From Bacteroidales bacterium (GTDB lineage Bacteria; Bacteroidota; Bacteroidia; Bacteroidales; Prolixibacteraceae), in the NCBI GenBank assembly GCA_012729335.1, contig JAAYDJ010000021.1:372001-436000 (forward strand): a stretch of 64,000 nucleotides of DNA, read 5' to 3'. The notes beneath the pieces were generated by a model that saw only the letters and a program-made list of their open reading frames with translations, had not been told where the DNA came from and made no database searches. The position numbers were made by a program, and so were the translations under genes. Below, piece after piece: positions 52,301 through 62,200 of the stretch; positions within the stretch are counted from its first letter, which is position 1, and each line of letters begins with the position of its first letter.

Positions 52301-53284
52301 CACTTCGAGGGTGCCGGGTTCTCCAGGCTTCAGCCTGAACTGGTCGCGGTTAATGTTGAGGATGAACTTTTCTTCCTCTTCTTCTTCTTCCTCCTCCTCC
52401 TGCTGCTCCTTTTTTTTGGATTGGTTTTTCTTTTCGGGCTGTTTTGTTCCGGGTTTCTTTTTAAAGAGTTTTCGGCCCAGTGCGGCGGCCCCGCCGGCCC
52501 CGATCAGGCCGATGACCACCTCCCAGGGGACTTCCTCCTCCCCTCCTGAAGAGGCCGGAGCCGAGGGGCTTGACGATGCCGTTTCTGCACCAGTCATTTC
52601 AAAGGTGAGGCCATTGAGGTGCTCGTACATCATCTGTTCATACTGGTCAAAGGAGTAGGGGCTTGGTGCAAACGAGGCATCGTCGAAATAATGAACCTTT
52701 GAGAGAATGGAGACTCCATTCTGATCAGAGAGGAAAACGAAGATATAATATTGGACCCGCCGGCTCGATCCCAGGTTATCATCCCCCGTTTCATCTTTTA
52801 TATATAGGAGGGCGTCATATCCTGCAATCCTGATTCTGTGGCTTCCGGGGATATTTCCGTCAGGGTATCTGCTCAGGAAATAATCTGACTGATTGATCAT
52901 CCCCTGTCCGGCGGCCAACCTGCTCTTGTTGGCTTCCAGAAATTCGGAGTACTCATATTCGTTGACCCAGGCGTGGTAATAGGAGCTCAAGTCACTGCCT
53001 TTGGCGCCGATGGCAATACCTCCCGGACCTGCCATTTGGGAAATGAAAAGTTGTGAATTGATGTCGGCGGCCGATTCAGGTTTGGCCGTCAGGTAGATGG
53101 AGTAGTGTTCCACGCGGTCGGATCCCGATCCTTCGGAAAAGGTCCATTCGCCGGAGATGGCTCCGGGGTGGGAAATCAGGACCTGTTGTGCCCTTCCGGG
53201 CAAGAAGGAGATCAACAGCAATAAAGCGGCAACAATGGATTTTACGGATTTCAGCGGCCGCAAAGAGTTGCTGAGCCATTTCAT
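49355..53284 (-). CDS. giant exported multidomain protein with poly-Glu linker and NTase-like C-terminal region
   Basis: About 1309 residues from ATG 53284 (ATG 53320 would give 1321 and a very long n-region). Signal peptide SIVAALLLLISFLPGRAQ. An N-terminal beta domain (to about 225), one membrane helix (VPWEVVIGLIGAGGAAALG, about 248-268), a Lys-rich then Glu-rich linker with 11 Glu in a row (about 295-306), and two or more Ig-like beta domains (about 310-760) follow. A helical region (about 760-1060) leads to a C-terminal domain with HDFRTPGKKGTSVNTDRDYR and WAERHQQRATDRFDAEAG. The latter two motifs have counterparts in the 1176-residue protein encoded at 54214-57744. If the signal peptide is cleaved, the helix would put the C-terminal part in the cytosol. 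Function unknown. Confidence 0.75.
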   Translation of the reverse strand: MKWLSNSLRPLKSVKSIVAALLLLISFLPGRAQQVLISHPGAISGEWTFSEGSGSDRVEHYSIYLTAKPESAADINSQLFISQMAGPGGIAIGAKGSDLSSYYHAWVNEYEYSEFLEANKSRLAAGQGMINQSDYFLSRYPDGNIPGSHRIRIAGYDALLYIKDETGDDNLGSSRRVQYYIFVFLSDQNGVSILSKVHYFDDASFAPSPYSFDQYEQMMYEHLNGLTFEMTGAETASSSPSAPASSGGEEEVPWEVVIGLIGAGGAAALGRKLFKKKPGTKQPEKKNQSKKKEQQEEEEEEEEEEKFILNINRDQFRLKPGEPGTLEVVVYRVTPRGSEQFPADIRVTSTEKALKVKPAMGNGKLSASLLLDKEPREPEFPLEVTAEARGHLIRRNITIIADTEMKIAVETLPGNKHSLRPDTFQVLTVRAMVTGPGGKDIPELTEQIVFKPKSDWIDLSEPAPDEPCIAINMGATNPSPGSSRKLMPPSVVLTLFMDEVPEGEPPLQHDLEIRLADCRLETDLEEASFPDTGETSEITFETWIENGEEETGWNFSGEYRHGVDPTDPLTTIAITPKGETRATVTLTGPLIRLGEEEQIISKTLVLSAVQGDEEPLERHLLIMVSREGLFIKNGADKKNQISILADKPYEANLDLALYRYDKEINQISVDKEGLSAVEFELQDEEEELVNLASVLKPQFEFTGLVTNIPYGRYHFTTKEEIPGTGTIYTLHYLLKAQAGDALHPELFEQTLTLRVKTYGIGEEFPDWVKAYEECKYIIRKYVPAGDPTVKLTDLLEMRKMTLGAEGLTELRNRIWKVASNLILAEGAEGYKSEEAWANAITVTLEWTEWAGDMAFNALAAYYLKGVGATAAGLIKAKMIEALNFYIYEPEKGWEEFKSRQIQSLVPMLMDTAKGRILSIENIEMIVGKNKPLAWTIFISCEFLYNLYQTKSVVEAAKITGRQISEELIMRKLTAELHKEALRRNIPVSTPDEVLDDMMKSVKTVNGQEVVDPKKVLEIMRDPAKVRTIEKHGTPQMKEIFERSRNKIYNEHDARLKDYISKTYHLPPDEIQIHDFRTPGKKGTSVNTDRDYRVLRKVKGADGREHWIELQRRNWQEKSYEIFGEVTDKPDGVDATEWAERHQQRATDRFDAEAGKDYSDHIYNPETGEIEISSNNITRVKEGKGTLIDAQETGRMYKTKVGNALKNGTEPEAYAQAKKAVKTLKEVREGYKKQDLKIKDLPGNLQKAMKVIEDAHVDANATPDYMDMMRNKLNQLDYDNIGDVAGDMERSFGDLKEYNAPDPASGFFNK

Positions 53285-53459
53285 TCCGGTTGGTGTGTAA
53301 ATGATACTTGAATATTTCATGACATCCGGGCCGGGTTTATAATAATTGGTTCAATGGTTTGTGTTCCACAAAGAAAAAAAAACTGAACTATTAATTATGA
53401 TTATTTCCGGTGATTTACAACATATTTTGGCTTATTTTTAAGCATTTAATATCGGTTTT

Positions 53460-53894
53460 ATGACCCGGGAGAGAAAAACGCCAAAAGGCCGGGGAGGCCA
53501 GGGAGGCCGGATCCTGATTGGAAGCATCGGAGTAATGTTTTTGGTATATGGGTTGATTCTGGCTGCCCTCTTTTTCTTTGGTACAACGGTGGAAGCGCGG
53601 CTGACCAGTTACCGGCAGGAGATGGGAGAACGGAATGAGGTTATTCCGAACCGGTATACCTACCATTTTGGGTATGCATTTAAGGTAAACGGCCGGGAGT
53701 TTACAGGTACGGGCCAGCGGATCGCCGGCCCGGTGTTTCTCAAGCCCGGTCCCGATGCCACCATCACGGTAAAGTACCTGCCTTATTGTCCTTATATCAG
53801 TTCCGACACGGAAAACGGCAGGGAGGGACGCAGGATTGCAGTGATTCTGGGCGTGGCCTTTATTCTGTTGTGGTTTGTCCGGAAAATGGAATAA
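53460..53894 (+). CDS. DUF3592-like membrane protein
   Basis: A 144-residue protein with a basic N-terminus, one helix (ILIGSIGVMFLVYGLILAALFFF), a small extracytoplasmic beta domain (RYTYHFGYAFKVNGREFTGTG, ATITVKYLPYCPYISS) and a C-terminal helix (IAVILGVAFILLWFV). This helix-beta-helix plan is that of DUF3592 proteins. Function is unknown. It is divergent from the giant-protein gene (139-bp gap) and convergent with the phosphorylase fossil. Confidence 0.78.
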   Translation: MTRERKTPKGRGGQGGRILIGSIGVMFLVYGLILAALFFFGTTVEARLTSYRQEMGERNEVIPNRYTYHFGYAFKVNGREFTGTGQRIAGPVFLKPGPDATITVKYLPYCPYISSDTENGREGRRIAVILGVAFILLWFVRKME

Positions 53895-53985
53895 ACCGTC
53901 GGGATCTGTCAGGGTGGAAGCCTCTTTTCTTTGGAGGAGTCATGTTTTGCATCATCAAGGTGTTGTTTCAGCTGGTGATTCTGGT

Positions 53986-54120
53986 CTCTTCCACCTGGGG
54001 GGCAGTCAGCCCGAAGAGGAAGAAGTTTTCAGGACCCACTTCTTCTCTGATTTCGATGTTTGCGCCATCGAGGGTACCGATGGTCAGTGCGCCGTTCATG
54101 GCAAACTTCATATTCCCGGT
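53986..54120 (-). pseudogene. glgP: fossil fragment of glycogen phosphorylase
   Basis: 45 codons in one frame read [19 protein letters not shown] then [19 protein letters not shown], the most conserved stretch of glycogen/starch phosphorylase, which contains the PLP-binding Lys (GNMK). Just before it the bases near 54121-54141 read like the usual ISTAG..ASG segment with a deletion that breaks the frame. Ten codons after it a stop appears, and the expected downstream phosphorylase sequence is absent. Real GlgP has about 800 residues, so this is a remnant and not a gene. It sits directly downstream of the giant-protein stop at 54214. No promoter or start is apparent. Confidence 0.85.
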
Positions 54121-54213
54121 TCTCTGCGGTGCTTGAGATTCCCGTCTCATGGCCGGCGGTACTTTTTGTGTTTTTTCCCATGGTGCTCCTCCTGTTTGGG
54201 GGGATGCTGGCAT

Positions 54214-57200
54214 TTATCGGCCAAAGGCTTTCATCAGGTCGCTGATTACCTGGGAGGCATCTTTTCCCCCGGTTTCCAGGGAGATCTCGCGGTTTATCCT
54301 GCTGATGGTCACCGGATCGCTCTCCTGCGTACCAATCTGTTTGATTTTTTGATTCATGTTGGTCCAGTAGGCTTTTTGGGCCTGGATCTGCTTTTGGTCC
54401 AGACTTCCGGGTGCAGCCATTTTCAGGTCGGCATCCAGTTTTTTCATCAGCATGTTGTCGATTTCTTTTGATGCCTCACGGCATTTGGCCTGAAGTTTCG
54501 TGGTTTGGGTGAGTAATTTGTTGCCCTCAATGCCTTCAACCTTGACTTTCAGTACTTTACCTATACTCGCCACATCATCGGTGGCCAGGGTAGTGAAATC
54601 GACATTTTTGTCAAGCAGTTTGGTGGTAGAGAAGGCTTCCTGATGGGCGGAGGTAACCAGGTTCATGTCAGAAAGGGGAGCGCTGATTCCGAACATTTTA
54701 CGGTAGGTCTCATTCATTGAGGTCTGGGCGTCGTTCATAAAAGTCTTGATATCCACCCTGGTACCATCATTTTTCAACACCCAGGAGGGCTCTTTGCCTG
54801 TTAACCGGTCCACTGGGCCCAGGTCAAGATCCATGCTGGCACTGCCGGCGCTGGTAGGGTTCCGGAATTGTTTGAATTCGATGTGATCCATCACATATCC
54901 CTTGTTTTGGAGGCTTTTTACCATGTCGGGTGTCATATTCCGGTAATTTCGCTGCACATACCGGTCAAAGAAGGCTGTTATTTCCGGATCCTGCTTGTAC
55001 TTGAACTGCCATTTGGCATAATAGTCACCGTTCAGGGCAGCCACATGGTGGCTGATTTCCTTTTCCAGTTCCTGTATGCGTGCCGTATTCCTGACGCTGG
55101 CTGAGCGCAGGGTTTGCAATTCGTTTTTCATGTTTTTCAAACTGCCGATGGCGTCGGAAGCAGCGAGGTAGTTTTGTTTAGTACGCATCTTATCTGCGGT
55201 GGACCTGATTTGGGCGTTCACGTCAAACACAGGTTTAAACAAACGGCTGTCCTTTCCGAATAGCTGAAGGGTGGCATTGGTGAACTTTTTCACTCCCCAT
55301 TGCATGCCCAGTCCGATTGCGTAACCTGTCCCGGCCTGTTTCAGTCCCTCAAAGATTTGGGATTTGGTTGTGGCGCCTTTCACTTTTCCGGCCTGGATGT
55401 AAGCGTCGGTAAAAGTGGCAAGGGCTGCCCCGTTGGGGGACCAGAACATGGCGGCTTGTTTTAATCCTTCGTAAGGTCCTCCTGAGATCATGCCGGTAGC
55501 TCCGCCGAAGAGCGCACCCAAAGCCTGCGTTCCATAGATGGTGGCGGCGGCTTCCGCACCGTAAATCTGTGCCAGTCCGGCCGATCCCACTCCCATAAAG
55601 GCGGTGCCGGCCACCATGATAGTGGTTTGTGCGATGAACTCATTTTCATCAGCTTCCGATTCCGCTACCTTTGCCATCTGATAGTCAAAATCGGCATTTC
55701 CCTCTATCTGGGTGTTAAAGGCATTTCTGAGTTTCAGGGCATTTTCGTAGTCGCCTGAAACCACAGCCCTGGTATCGAGAAATTTATTGGCCAGTTCGCG
55801 TGCTTTATCCCGCTGTTCTTCAGGCAGGAGATTGATCTGTCGTTGGATCCGGTCGGCAATTTGCCGGGTGGCATTGACCTTGGCCACGTGGACATGCGTA
55901 TCGAAGATGAATTTATTTCTGGCATAATCATCGAAAGGTTGACGGGTATGCACCAGTTCACCGGTTTGAAGGGTGGTGACGGCATCCTCTTCGTTTTGCC
56001 GGGTCGATTGCAGTCCCATGATCCGCATATCGATGTCCTTGATTTGTGCCATAAGGCTTTTTCGTGCTGCATCCTCTTTGGCATTGAACAAATCGGTGGA
56101 TAAGCGGTCGCGGATCGATTGCTCCCGTAAGATCTGACTGTTGATGGATTCGATGATTTCGCGGCGTGATGCGATCGATTCCTCGCGGGCGAGTTTTTCT
56201 GCGGCCAACGAATCCTGAAGCGCAGTATGGGTAGTGCTTCCTTCTCCCGGAGCCTTGTATTTCTCATCAAGTTCGGCGATCTTCTGTTTCTTGACTTTCC
56301 CTTTTAATCTTTCAGCCTCCAGATACTCCTTCATTTCGGCCTTCATTTCGGCCAGAAAATCATCGAGGGCCTCATCGGGGATCTTTCCGCCGGGACCGGC
56401 CGGATAGTTGGCCCATTTGTTCCCATAGGCCCAGAGGAGAGCCCGCTTGAAGAAGAAGCCTGCCGTTTGTTTGCGGGCCAGGTATCGGTTGCAGGTATTG
56501 GTGAAGGCCTTGCGTTCTTCATAATTTTCATCTTCTTCATTGCCGGGCGCGGCCATGGCCGACAACATCATCATGCGCATGTAAGAGGTTTGCTTGAACT
56601 CCGGAATCCGCGGATAAGTAACCAGGCTGAAATCACCATGGTGGGTTTCCATGCTTTTATCGTCATCGGTCACCACCTCGTCTACCTGATGCACCCTTAT
56701 TTTGGTGAGCCACTCTTCATCCGATTCCAGATTTTCAGTTTCCACATCGCTAAGTTCGATGATCTGGTAGATTTCCTTGTTGTTCACCTTCACCTTCAGC
56801 AAGTGTCTGAAAAGAGGTTCATAGAGCAGTTCCAACCCTTCAGCCTGCACCGGGCTCTGTGAATATCCGGCCCAGCATTCTCCCAGATCGCCCTTTTTTT
56901 CCATTTTGGGCAGCATCCGTTTGTAGTTTTCGGCGGCGGCACATTTTGCATCCGCAGGATTGGGGGGATTTCCGAGTGCTTCTATCTTTCCGGCCAGTAC
57001 AGTCATGGCTTTTTCCAAAAGAGAGAATGCCGATCCGTGAAAGCCTGCTTCATTCATCGCCTTCTCCCACGCATTCTGATCATCGAGTTCCACGGCATAG
57101 CCTGCATCAAGCAAAACCATGGTTACTGCTTGCAGGTTACTTACATAAACTTCGCGAACTGCAAGGAACTGGCTGATGCGCGGATTCAACCGGTTGAGGT

Positions 57201-57744
57201 AGTCGATGATCTCCTGTGTAGGAAAGTCAAACAAAGGCGCCCATACCGCTTCAAACTTCCGGGCTTCTTCGTCGGGCATGGCCCCGTATATCAGCCGCAT
57301 CCCTTCAAAAGCCACCGATACGGCAGCATGGTAATTGAAATCCGATAATTTCTCCAAATCAGGAATAGGAGGCGGAATAACAGCCTCTATCCCGGAAGGG
57401 AGCTTACTGCTTGTTTTTCCGGTGGTCGTTTCCCAGGGAGTTCCCTCTGAAACTTTGTTTTGGAATGCACATGGATCGGTGGAGGAAAACTTCACTTCAG
57501 GGATTCTCCCTTTTTGCACTTCCATAGCCGGCAGGCTGTTCAAATGGCGAAGAAATGCCGCAGATGTGTCTGTCTTGGCAATGTAACTGGAAGTAAGTGA
57601 GTGAATTCCGTTCCCTTCAGAGTTGACAACGGGATTGTGATTTCCGTAATGCCGCGCTTCTGCAGACGACATAATCAGGATCAATGTAATCAGACAAGAA
57701 ATGAACCTGGAAATAGGCGTGAAGATGGATGATTTTGGTCTCAT
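54214..57744 (-). CDS. giant exported protein with coiled coil, hydrophobic hairpin and shared C-terminal domain
   Basis: A 1176-residue protein with a signal peptide (FISCLITLILIMSSAEA). The first 480 residues are mostly helical with no known motif. A coiled coil spans about 480-640 (EAERLKGKVKKQKIAELDEK). A Gly/Ala-rich hydrophobic stretch (about 700-755, TTIMVAGTAFMGVGSAGLAQ) could insert in a membrane as in pore-forming or toxin-delivery proteins. The C-terminal domain (about 955-1080) has FKQFRNPTSAGSASMDLDLG and SAHQEAFSTT, matching in order and spacing the pattern FR.P...G[ST]..DxD plus HQxA in the protein at 49355-53284. The two genes lie on the same strand about 0.9 kb apart. Function unknown; a toxin-like or NTase-like role is a guess. 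Confidence 0.72.
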   Translation of the reverse strand: MRPKSSIFTPISRFISCLITLILIMSSAEARHYGNHNPVVNSEGNGIHSLTSSYIAKTDTSAAFLRHLNSLPAMEVQKGRIPEVKFSSTDPCAFQNKVSEGTPWETTTGKTSSKLPSGIEAVIPPPIPDLEKLSDFNYHAAVSVAFEGMRLIYGAMPDEEARKFEAVWAPLFDFPTQEIIDYLNRLNPRISQFLAVREVYVSNLQAVTMVLLDAGYAVELDDQNAWEKAMNEAGFHGSAFSLLEKAMTVLAGKIEALGNPPNPADAKCAAAENYKRMLPKMEKKGDLGECWAGYSQSPVQAEGLELLYEPLFRHLLKVKVNNKEIYQIIELSDVETENLESDEEWLTKIRVHQVDEVVTDDDKSMETHHGDFSLVTYPRIPEFKQTSYMRMMMLSAMAAPGNEEDENYEERKAFTNTCNRYLARKQTAGFFFKRALLWAYGNKWANYPAGPGGKIPDEALDDFLAEMKAEMKEYLEAERLKGKVKKQKIAELDEKYKAPGEGSTTHTALQDSLAAEKLAREESIASRREIIESINSQILREQSIRDRLSTDLFNAKEDAARKSLMAQIKDIDMRIMGLQSTRQNEEDAVTTLQTGELVHTRQPFDDYARNKFIFDTHVHVAKVNATRQIADRIQRQINLLPEEQRDKARELANKFLDTRAVVSGDYENALKLRNAFNTQIEGNADFDYQMAKVAESEADENEFIAQTTIMVAGTAFMGVGSAGLAQIYGAEAAATIYGTQALGALFGGATGMISGGPYEGLKQAAMFWSPNGAALATFTDAYIQAGKVKGATTKSQIFEGLKQAGTGYAIGLGMQWGVKKFTNATLQLFGKDSRLFKPVFDVNAQIRSTADKMRTKQNYLAASDAIGSLKNMKNELQTLRSASVRNTARIQELEKEISHHVAALNGDYYAKWQFKYKQDPEITAFFDRYVQRNYRNMTPDMVKSLQNKGYVMDHIEFKQFRNPTSAGSASMDLDLGPVDRLTGKEPSWVLKNDGTRVDIKTFMNDAQTSMNETYRKMFGISAPLSDMNLVTSAHQEAFSTTKLLDKNVDFTTLATDDVASIGKVLKVKVEGIEGNKLLTQTTKLQAKCREASKEIDNMLMKKLDADLKMAAPGSLDQKQIQAQKAYWTNMNQKIKQIGTQESDPVTISRINREISLETGGKDASQVISDLMKAFGR

Positions 57745-57853
57745 GGGTTTGATTAATTTTGAATCTCTAAGCTAACTTTTTTTTGTTAATTTCGGCAGGA
57801 GTGCAACATTTTAGCTGAAAGGAGATTCAAATAATATATCAAAACAGATTATT

Positions 57854-59173
57854 ATGAAAATAACTTGGTGGGCATTCGTTGTCCTCATGGTCCTGGGGAT
57901 GACTGCTTTTTCGCAGGAGTTTGACAAGGGGAAACTGGACCGTTATTTTGATACCCTTGCTGACCATGATAAGTTCATGGGGAGCGTGGCTGTATCCCGG
58001 AACGGGGAATTGGTATATACCCGGTCGGTAGGGTTTACCGATGTGGGAAAGGGCTTCCCCGCTGATGAGCATTCGCTTTACCGTATTGGTTCCATTTCCA
58101 AGACCTTTACATCAGTGATGGTGATGAAGGCCGTGGAGAAAGGAAAGATCTCTCTTGACCAGACCATCGGCAAATACTTTCCGATGGTTCCCAACGCAGA
58201 AAAAATCACGGTGGGCCAACTCCTTCAGCACCGCAGCGGTATCCACAGTTTCACCGACAATCCTGATTATTCGACCTGGTGTACGCAACCTAAAACAAGG
58301 GAAGAGCTACTGGCGATCATTGCCGGTGGGAAGAGTGAATTTGAGCCCGGCAGCAAGGCGGCATACAGCAATTCCAATTATGTGCTGCTTTCCATCCTCT
58401 TGGAAAAGATTTACAGGAAGCCCTATGGCAGACTTCTGAAAAAGCAGATCACCAAACCTCACGGATTAAAATACACCGCACTGGGAGGAAAGATCGATCC
58501 TGAGAAAAACCAGTCTCTTTCGTACAAGTACGATCATGGCTGGAAATCAGAGCCTGAGACCGATATTTCGGTGCCCCTGGGAGCCGGAGGCATCGTCTCC
58601 ACCCCTTCAGACCTGGTGAAATTCAGCGATGCCCTCTTCGGGGGAAAGGTGGTTTCTGCGAAAAGCCTGGCACAAATGAGTGATTTCAGGGACCAGTTTG
58701 GCCTCGGTCTTATCAGATTGCCATTTTATGATAGGATGGCCCCGGGCCACACCGGGGGGATCGATGGTTTTGCCTCGGTTTTCTGTCACTTTCCCGGGGA
58801 TAAGATCTCCTATGCCATGACTTCCAACGGCTCTAACACCAATACCAACAACATCAGCATCGCCGTGCTGAGCGCCGTCTTCGGAAAACCTTATGAGATT
58901 CCCGACTTCAAGGTTATTGAGGTGAGCCCGGAAACGCTGGATCAATATGCCGGGGTTTATTCCTCGGAACAGCTGCCCGTAAAAATCACTATAACCAGGG
59001 AGAGCAACCGGCTGATTGCCCAGGGTACGGGGCAGCCCTCCTTTCCGCTGGAAGCTACCGCTCAGGACCAGTTCAAATTTGAGCAGGCCGGCATTGTGAT
59101 GATTTTCCAGCCCACCGAAAAGAAGATGATCCTGAAGCAGGGTGGAGGTACCTTTACTTTCACCAGGGAGTAA
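57854..59173 (+). CDS. exported serine hydrolase, beta-lactamase (class C) fold
   Basis: A 439-residue protein with a signal peptide (FVVLMVLGMTAFSQ). The penicillin-binding/AmpC-type active site is complete: Ser80 in GSISKTF (SxxK), Tyr171 in AAYSNSNYV (YxN) and His299 in GHTGGIDGF. After the catalytic domain a 100-residue beta domain (from SPETLDQYAGVY) resembles DUF3471-type extensions. Proteins of this kind are usually D-amino-acid peptidases or esterases rather than true beta-lactamases. It is divergent from the giant-protein gene at 57744. Confidence 0.93.
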   Translation: MKITWWAFVVLMVLGMTAFSQEFDKGKLDRYFDTLADHDKFMGSVAVSRNGELVYTRSVGFTDVGKGFPADEHSLYRIGSISKTFTSVMVMKAVEKGKISLDQTIGKYFPMVPNAEKITVGQLLQHRSGIHSFTDNPDYSTWCTQPKTREELLAIIAGGKSEFEPGSKAAYSNSNYVLLSILLEKIYRKPYGRLLKKQITKPHGLKYTALGGKIDPEKNQSLSYKYDHGWKSEPETDISVPLGAGGIVSTPSDLVKFSDALFGGKVVSAKSLAQMSDFRDQFGLGLIRLPFYDRMAPGHTGGIDGFASVFCHFPGDKISYAMTSNGSNTNTNNISIAVLSAVFGKPYEIPDFKVIEVSPETLDQYAGVYSSEQLPVKITITRESNRLIAQGTGQPSFPLEATAQDQFKFEQAGIVMIFQPTEKKMILKQGGGTFTFTRE

Positions 59174-59238
59174 CCCTGAATTTATTAATTTTACGGTACC
59201 GGGCAGGGTCTTCCATGCCACTGTTATACCGTAAGATC

Positions 59239-62200
59239 ATGAAAATCCGTTTGTCAGGTCTGCTGTTTGTTCTGGCTGTTATTTTATCGGCCGGAACAGC
59301 TTCAATTGGCCAGAATGCGCCTCAGGTCGTGGCGGGGTATCCCGTCAATTATGATGAGGCCCTCACAGGAGAGTATGAGCTTCCCGACGTGTTGACCATG
59401 CAAAACGGTAAGCAGGTCACCACCCCGGAAATGTGGCTGGAGCAAAGGCGGCCTGAGATTCTGGCGCTTTTCAGGGAGTTCCAGTTTGGGAGAGCACCTG
59501 GGCGGGAGGCCTTGACTTTCAGGGTTTTTGACTCAGGAACGCCGGCGTGGGGGGGTAAAGCCCTGCGGAAACAGGTCACTCTTTATTTCACCGGTGATAC
59601 CGCCGGTCCGAAGGCAGATCTTCTTGTTTACCTGCCGGCGGGCAGCCGGAAGCCGGTTTCTCTCTTTTTCCATATCAGTTTTTTGCCCAATGCCCTGACG
59701 GTCGATGATCCGGGGGTACGGGCCGGCACGATGTGGGACCGTGAAGGACAGCGGATTCCGGTGGTGCGGAGCCAACCGGGAAGCATGCTTCCGGTAGAGC
59801 AGTTCCTCGACGAGGGCATCGGGGTGGCCACGATCTATTACGGGGATATAGAGCCTGACTTTGCCGGGGGAATGAAGTATGGCATCAGGGGATCTCATCT
59901 GAAGCCGGGGACTATGGTCCCTGCTGCCGATGAATGGGGAGCGATAGCCGCCTGGGCGTGGGGCCTGAGCGGGGCCATGGACTATCTGGAGACCGACCCG
60001 GGTGTCGATGCACGCAGGGTGGCCCTCTTCGGGATTTCCAGGTTGGGAAAGACCGTTCTGTGGGCTGGGGCCAGCGATCCCCGCTTCGGAATGGTGATCG
60101 CCAGTTGCTCGGGCGAGGGGGGTGGTGCCCTCTCGCGTCGCAATTTCGGGGAGACCATCGCCCACATGACGGTCCCCACGCGTTATTTCTACCAGTTTTG
60201 TGGTAACCGGGCCACCTTTGGTGGGGATCCTTCCCTTTCTCCCGTCGATGCCCATATGCTGATTGCCCTGATGGCCCCCCGGCCCCTGCTCCTGCAGACC
60301 GGCGATAGCGATCTCTGGTCAGACCCTAAGGGAGAGTGGCTGGCCCTGAAGGCAGCCCAGCCGGTCTACCAATTGTTGGGACAGGCCGGCCCGGCAGAGA
60401 AAGAATTTCCTCCCGCGGGCATCCCCCTGCTCTCCCGTTTGGGATATACCATGCATGCCGGCGGCCATGGTACCCTTCCGGAGGATTATGGGGTGTTTAT
60501 ACGTTATATGAAAAAGCACTTTTCCGGGACGAGTCTGCCGCCACTTTTCAGCGAGGGGGTGGTGGCTGCCGACGACCTGATGAAACGCACTTTTATTTCA
60601 CCGGTACGGGTGATGTGGAGTTCTGACACCACAGGGGTGAGGGTCAGAAACCGGGAGGTCTTGCTGAATCCCGGCAACAGCCAGTCGGAGATGACACAGC
60701 GCCCGGTTTTTTGTGCCATGACCACCACGGACAAGGATACTGCTTCTATCCTGCTTGACTACGGCAGGGAGCTACACGGGGGTTTGCAACTGGTGATGGG
60801 GGGTTCTTCGCGTCGGGAGCCGTCGCTGGTGCGTATCCGCTTCGGGGAATCGGTGGGCGAGGCCAACAGCAAGACCTGGAATGCCGACTGGCTGATGGGT
60901 TTTTCGACCGATGACCATGCCAAGCGCGACATCATCATGGAGATCCCCCGTTCGGGGCTCATCGAAATAGGCAATACCGGTTTCCGCTTCGTACGGATCG
61001 ATCTGCTGCAACCCAACACCACCATCAATCTTAAGGAGGCCAGGGCGGTATTCCGTTACCGCGACCTGGAGTACCTGGGATCGTTTCACAGCAGCGATCC
61101 CCGGCTTGATTCCATTTGGATGACAGGGGCTTATACCACCCACCTTAACATGCAGGAGTACCTCTGGGATGGCATTAAGCGCGACCGGCTGGTATGGCTG
61201 GGCGACTTTCATCCTGAGCTGAAAACCATCATGACCGTATTCGGAAACAATGAAGTGGTTCCCCGCAGCCTCGACCTGGCCTGCGAACAATATCCCCTGC
61301 CCCATTGGATGAACGGCATGAGCTCCTATTCCATGTGGTACCTCATCATCCACCATGACTGGTACATGCAGAACGGGGACCTGGCCTTTCTGCGGAGCCA
61401 CGGGGAGTACATCACCGGACTGATCGACCAGATTGATGCGAAGATCAGTGAGGACGGCACAGAGAGCCTGAGTAATTTCCGGTTCCTCGACTGGCCTTCG
61501 ACGCCCAATGTTGCAGGGGTGGAGGCGGGCTACCGGGCGCTGCTGTTGTGGGCACTCAGAGATGCCGCTGTGCTTTGCCGTATTCTGGATCAACCGTTAT
61601 CGGCCGCGAAATGTGAGGCCGCCATGGAGAAACTCAACCGGAAAGTGATGCCTCACAACGGCCTCAAGCAGGCGGCGGCGCTGATGGCCGTGGCCGGGGT
61701 GATGGATCCCGGGGAGGCGTGCCGCGAAGTGGTGGCCGTCGATGGCCCCAGGCGGTTCTCCACCTTTTACGGGCTTTACATGCTCGACGCCTTCAGTATG
61801 GCCGGCATGCACAACCAGGCCCTCGACATCATCAGGGCTTACTGGGGCGGGATGCTCGACATGGGAGCCACCACCTTCTGGGAGGATTTCAATGTGGAAT
61901 GGATGGAGAACTCCACGAGAATCGACGCATTTCCGGAGGAAGGGAAAAATGACATCCATGGTTCCTTCGGGGCCTACTGTTACCCCAGCTACCGTCACAG
62001 CCTCTGCCATGGCTGGGCCTCGGGGGTGACGGCCTGGCTCACGGAGAACGTCCTGGGCATCCATATCCTGGAGCCAGCATGCAAAACCATTCAGATTGAG
62101 CCCCACCTGGGCCACCTGAAGTGGGCCGAAGGGAGTTACCCGACGCCCTACGGGGTGGTGCGGGTGAAACACACGCGCCGTACCGACGGTACCATCGACA

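Noticed and set aside
53968-54213. An 81-codon minus-strand gene
   Set aside because: Its conserved core is a piece of glycogen phosphorylase with damaged flanks and an early stop, so it is a remnant and not a small gene.
57854-59173. A dedicated beta-lactamase resistance gene
   Set aside because: SxxK, YxN and HTGG fit the broad serine hydrolase family, and the extra C-terminal domain is typical of peptidases and esterases; resistance cannot be claimed.
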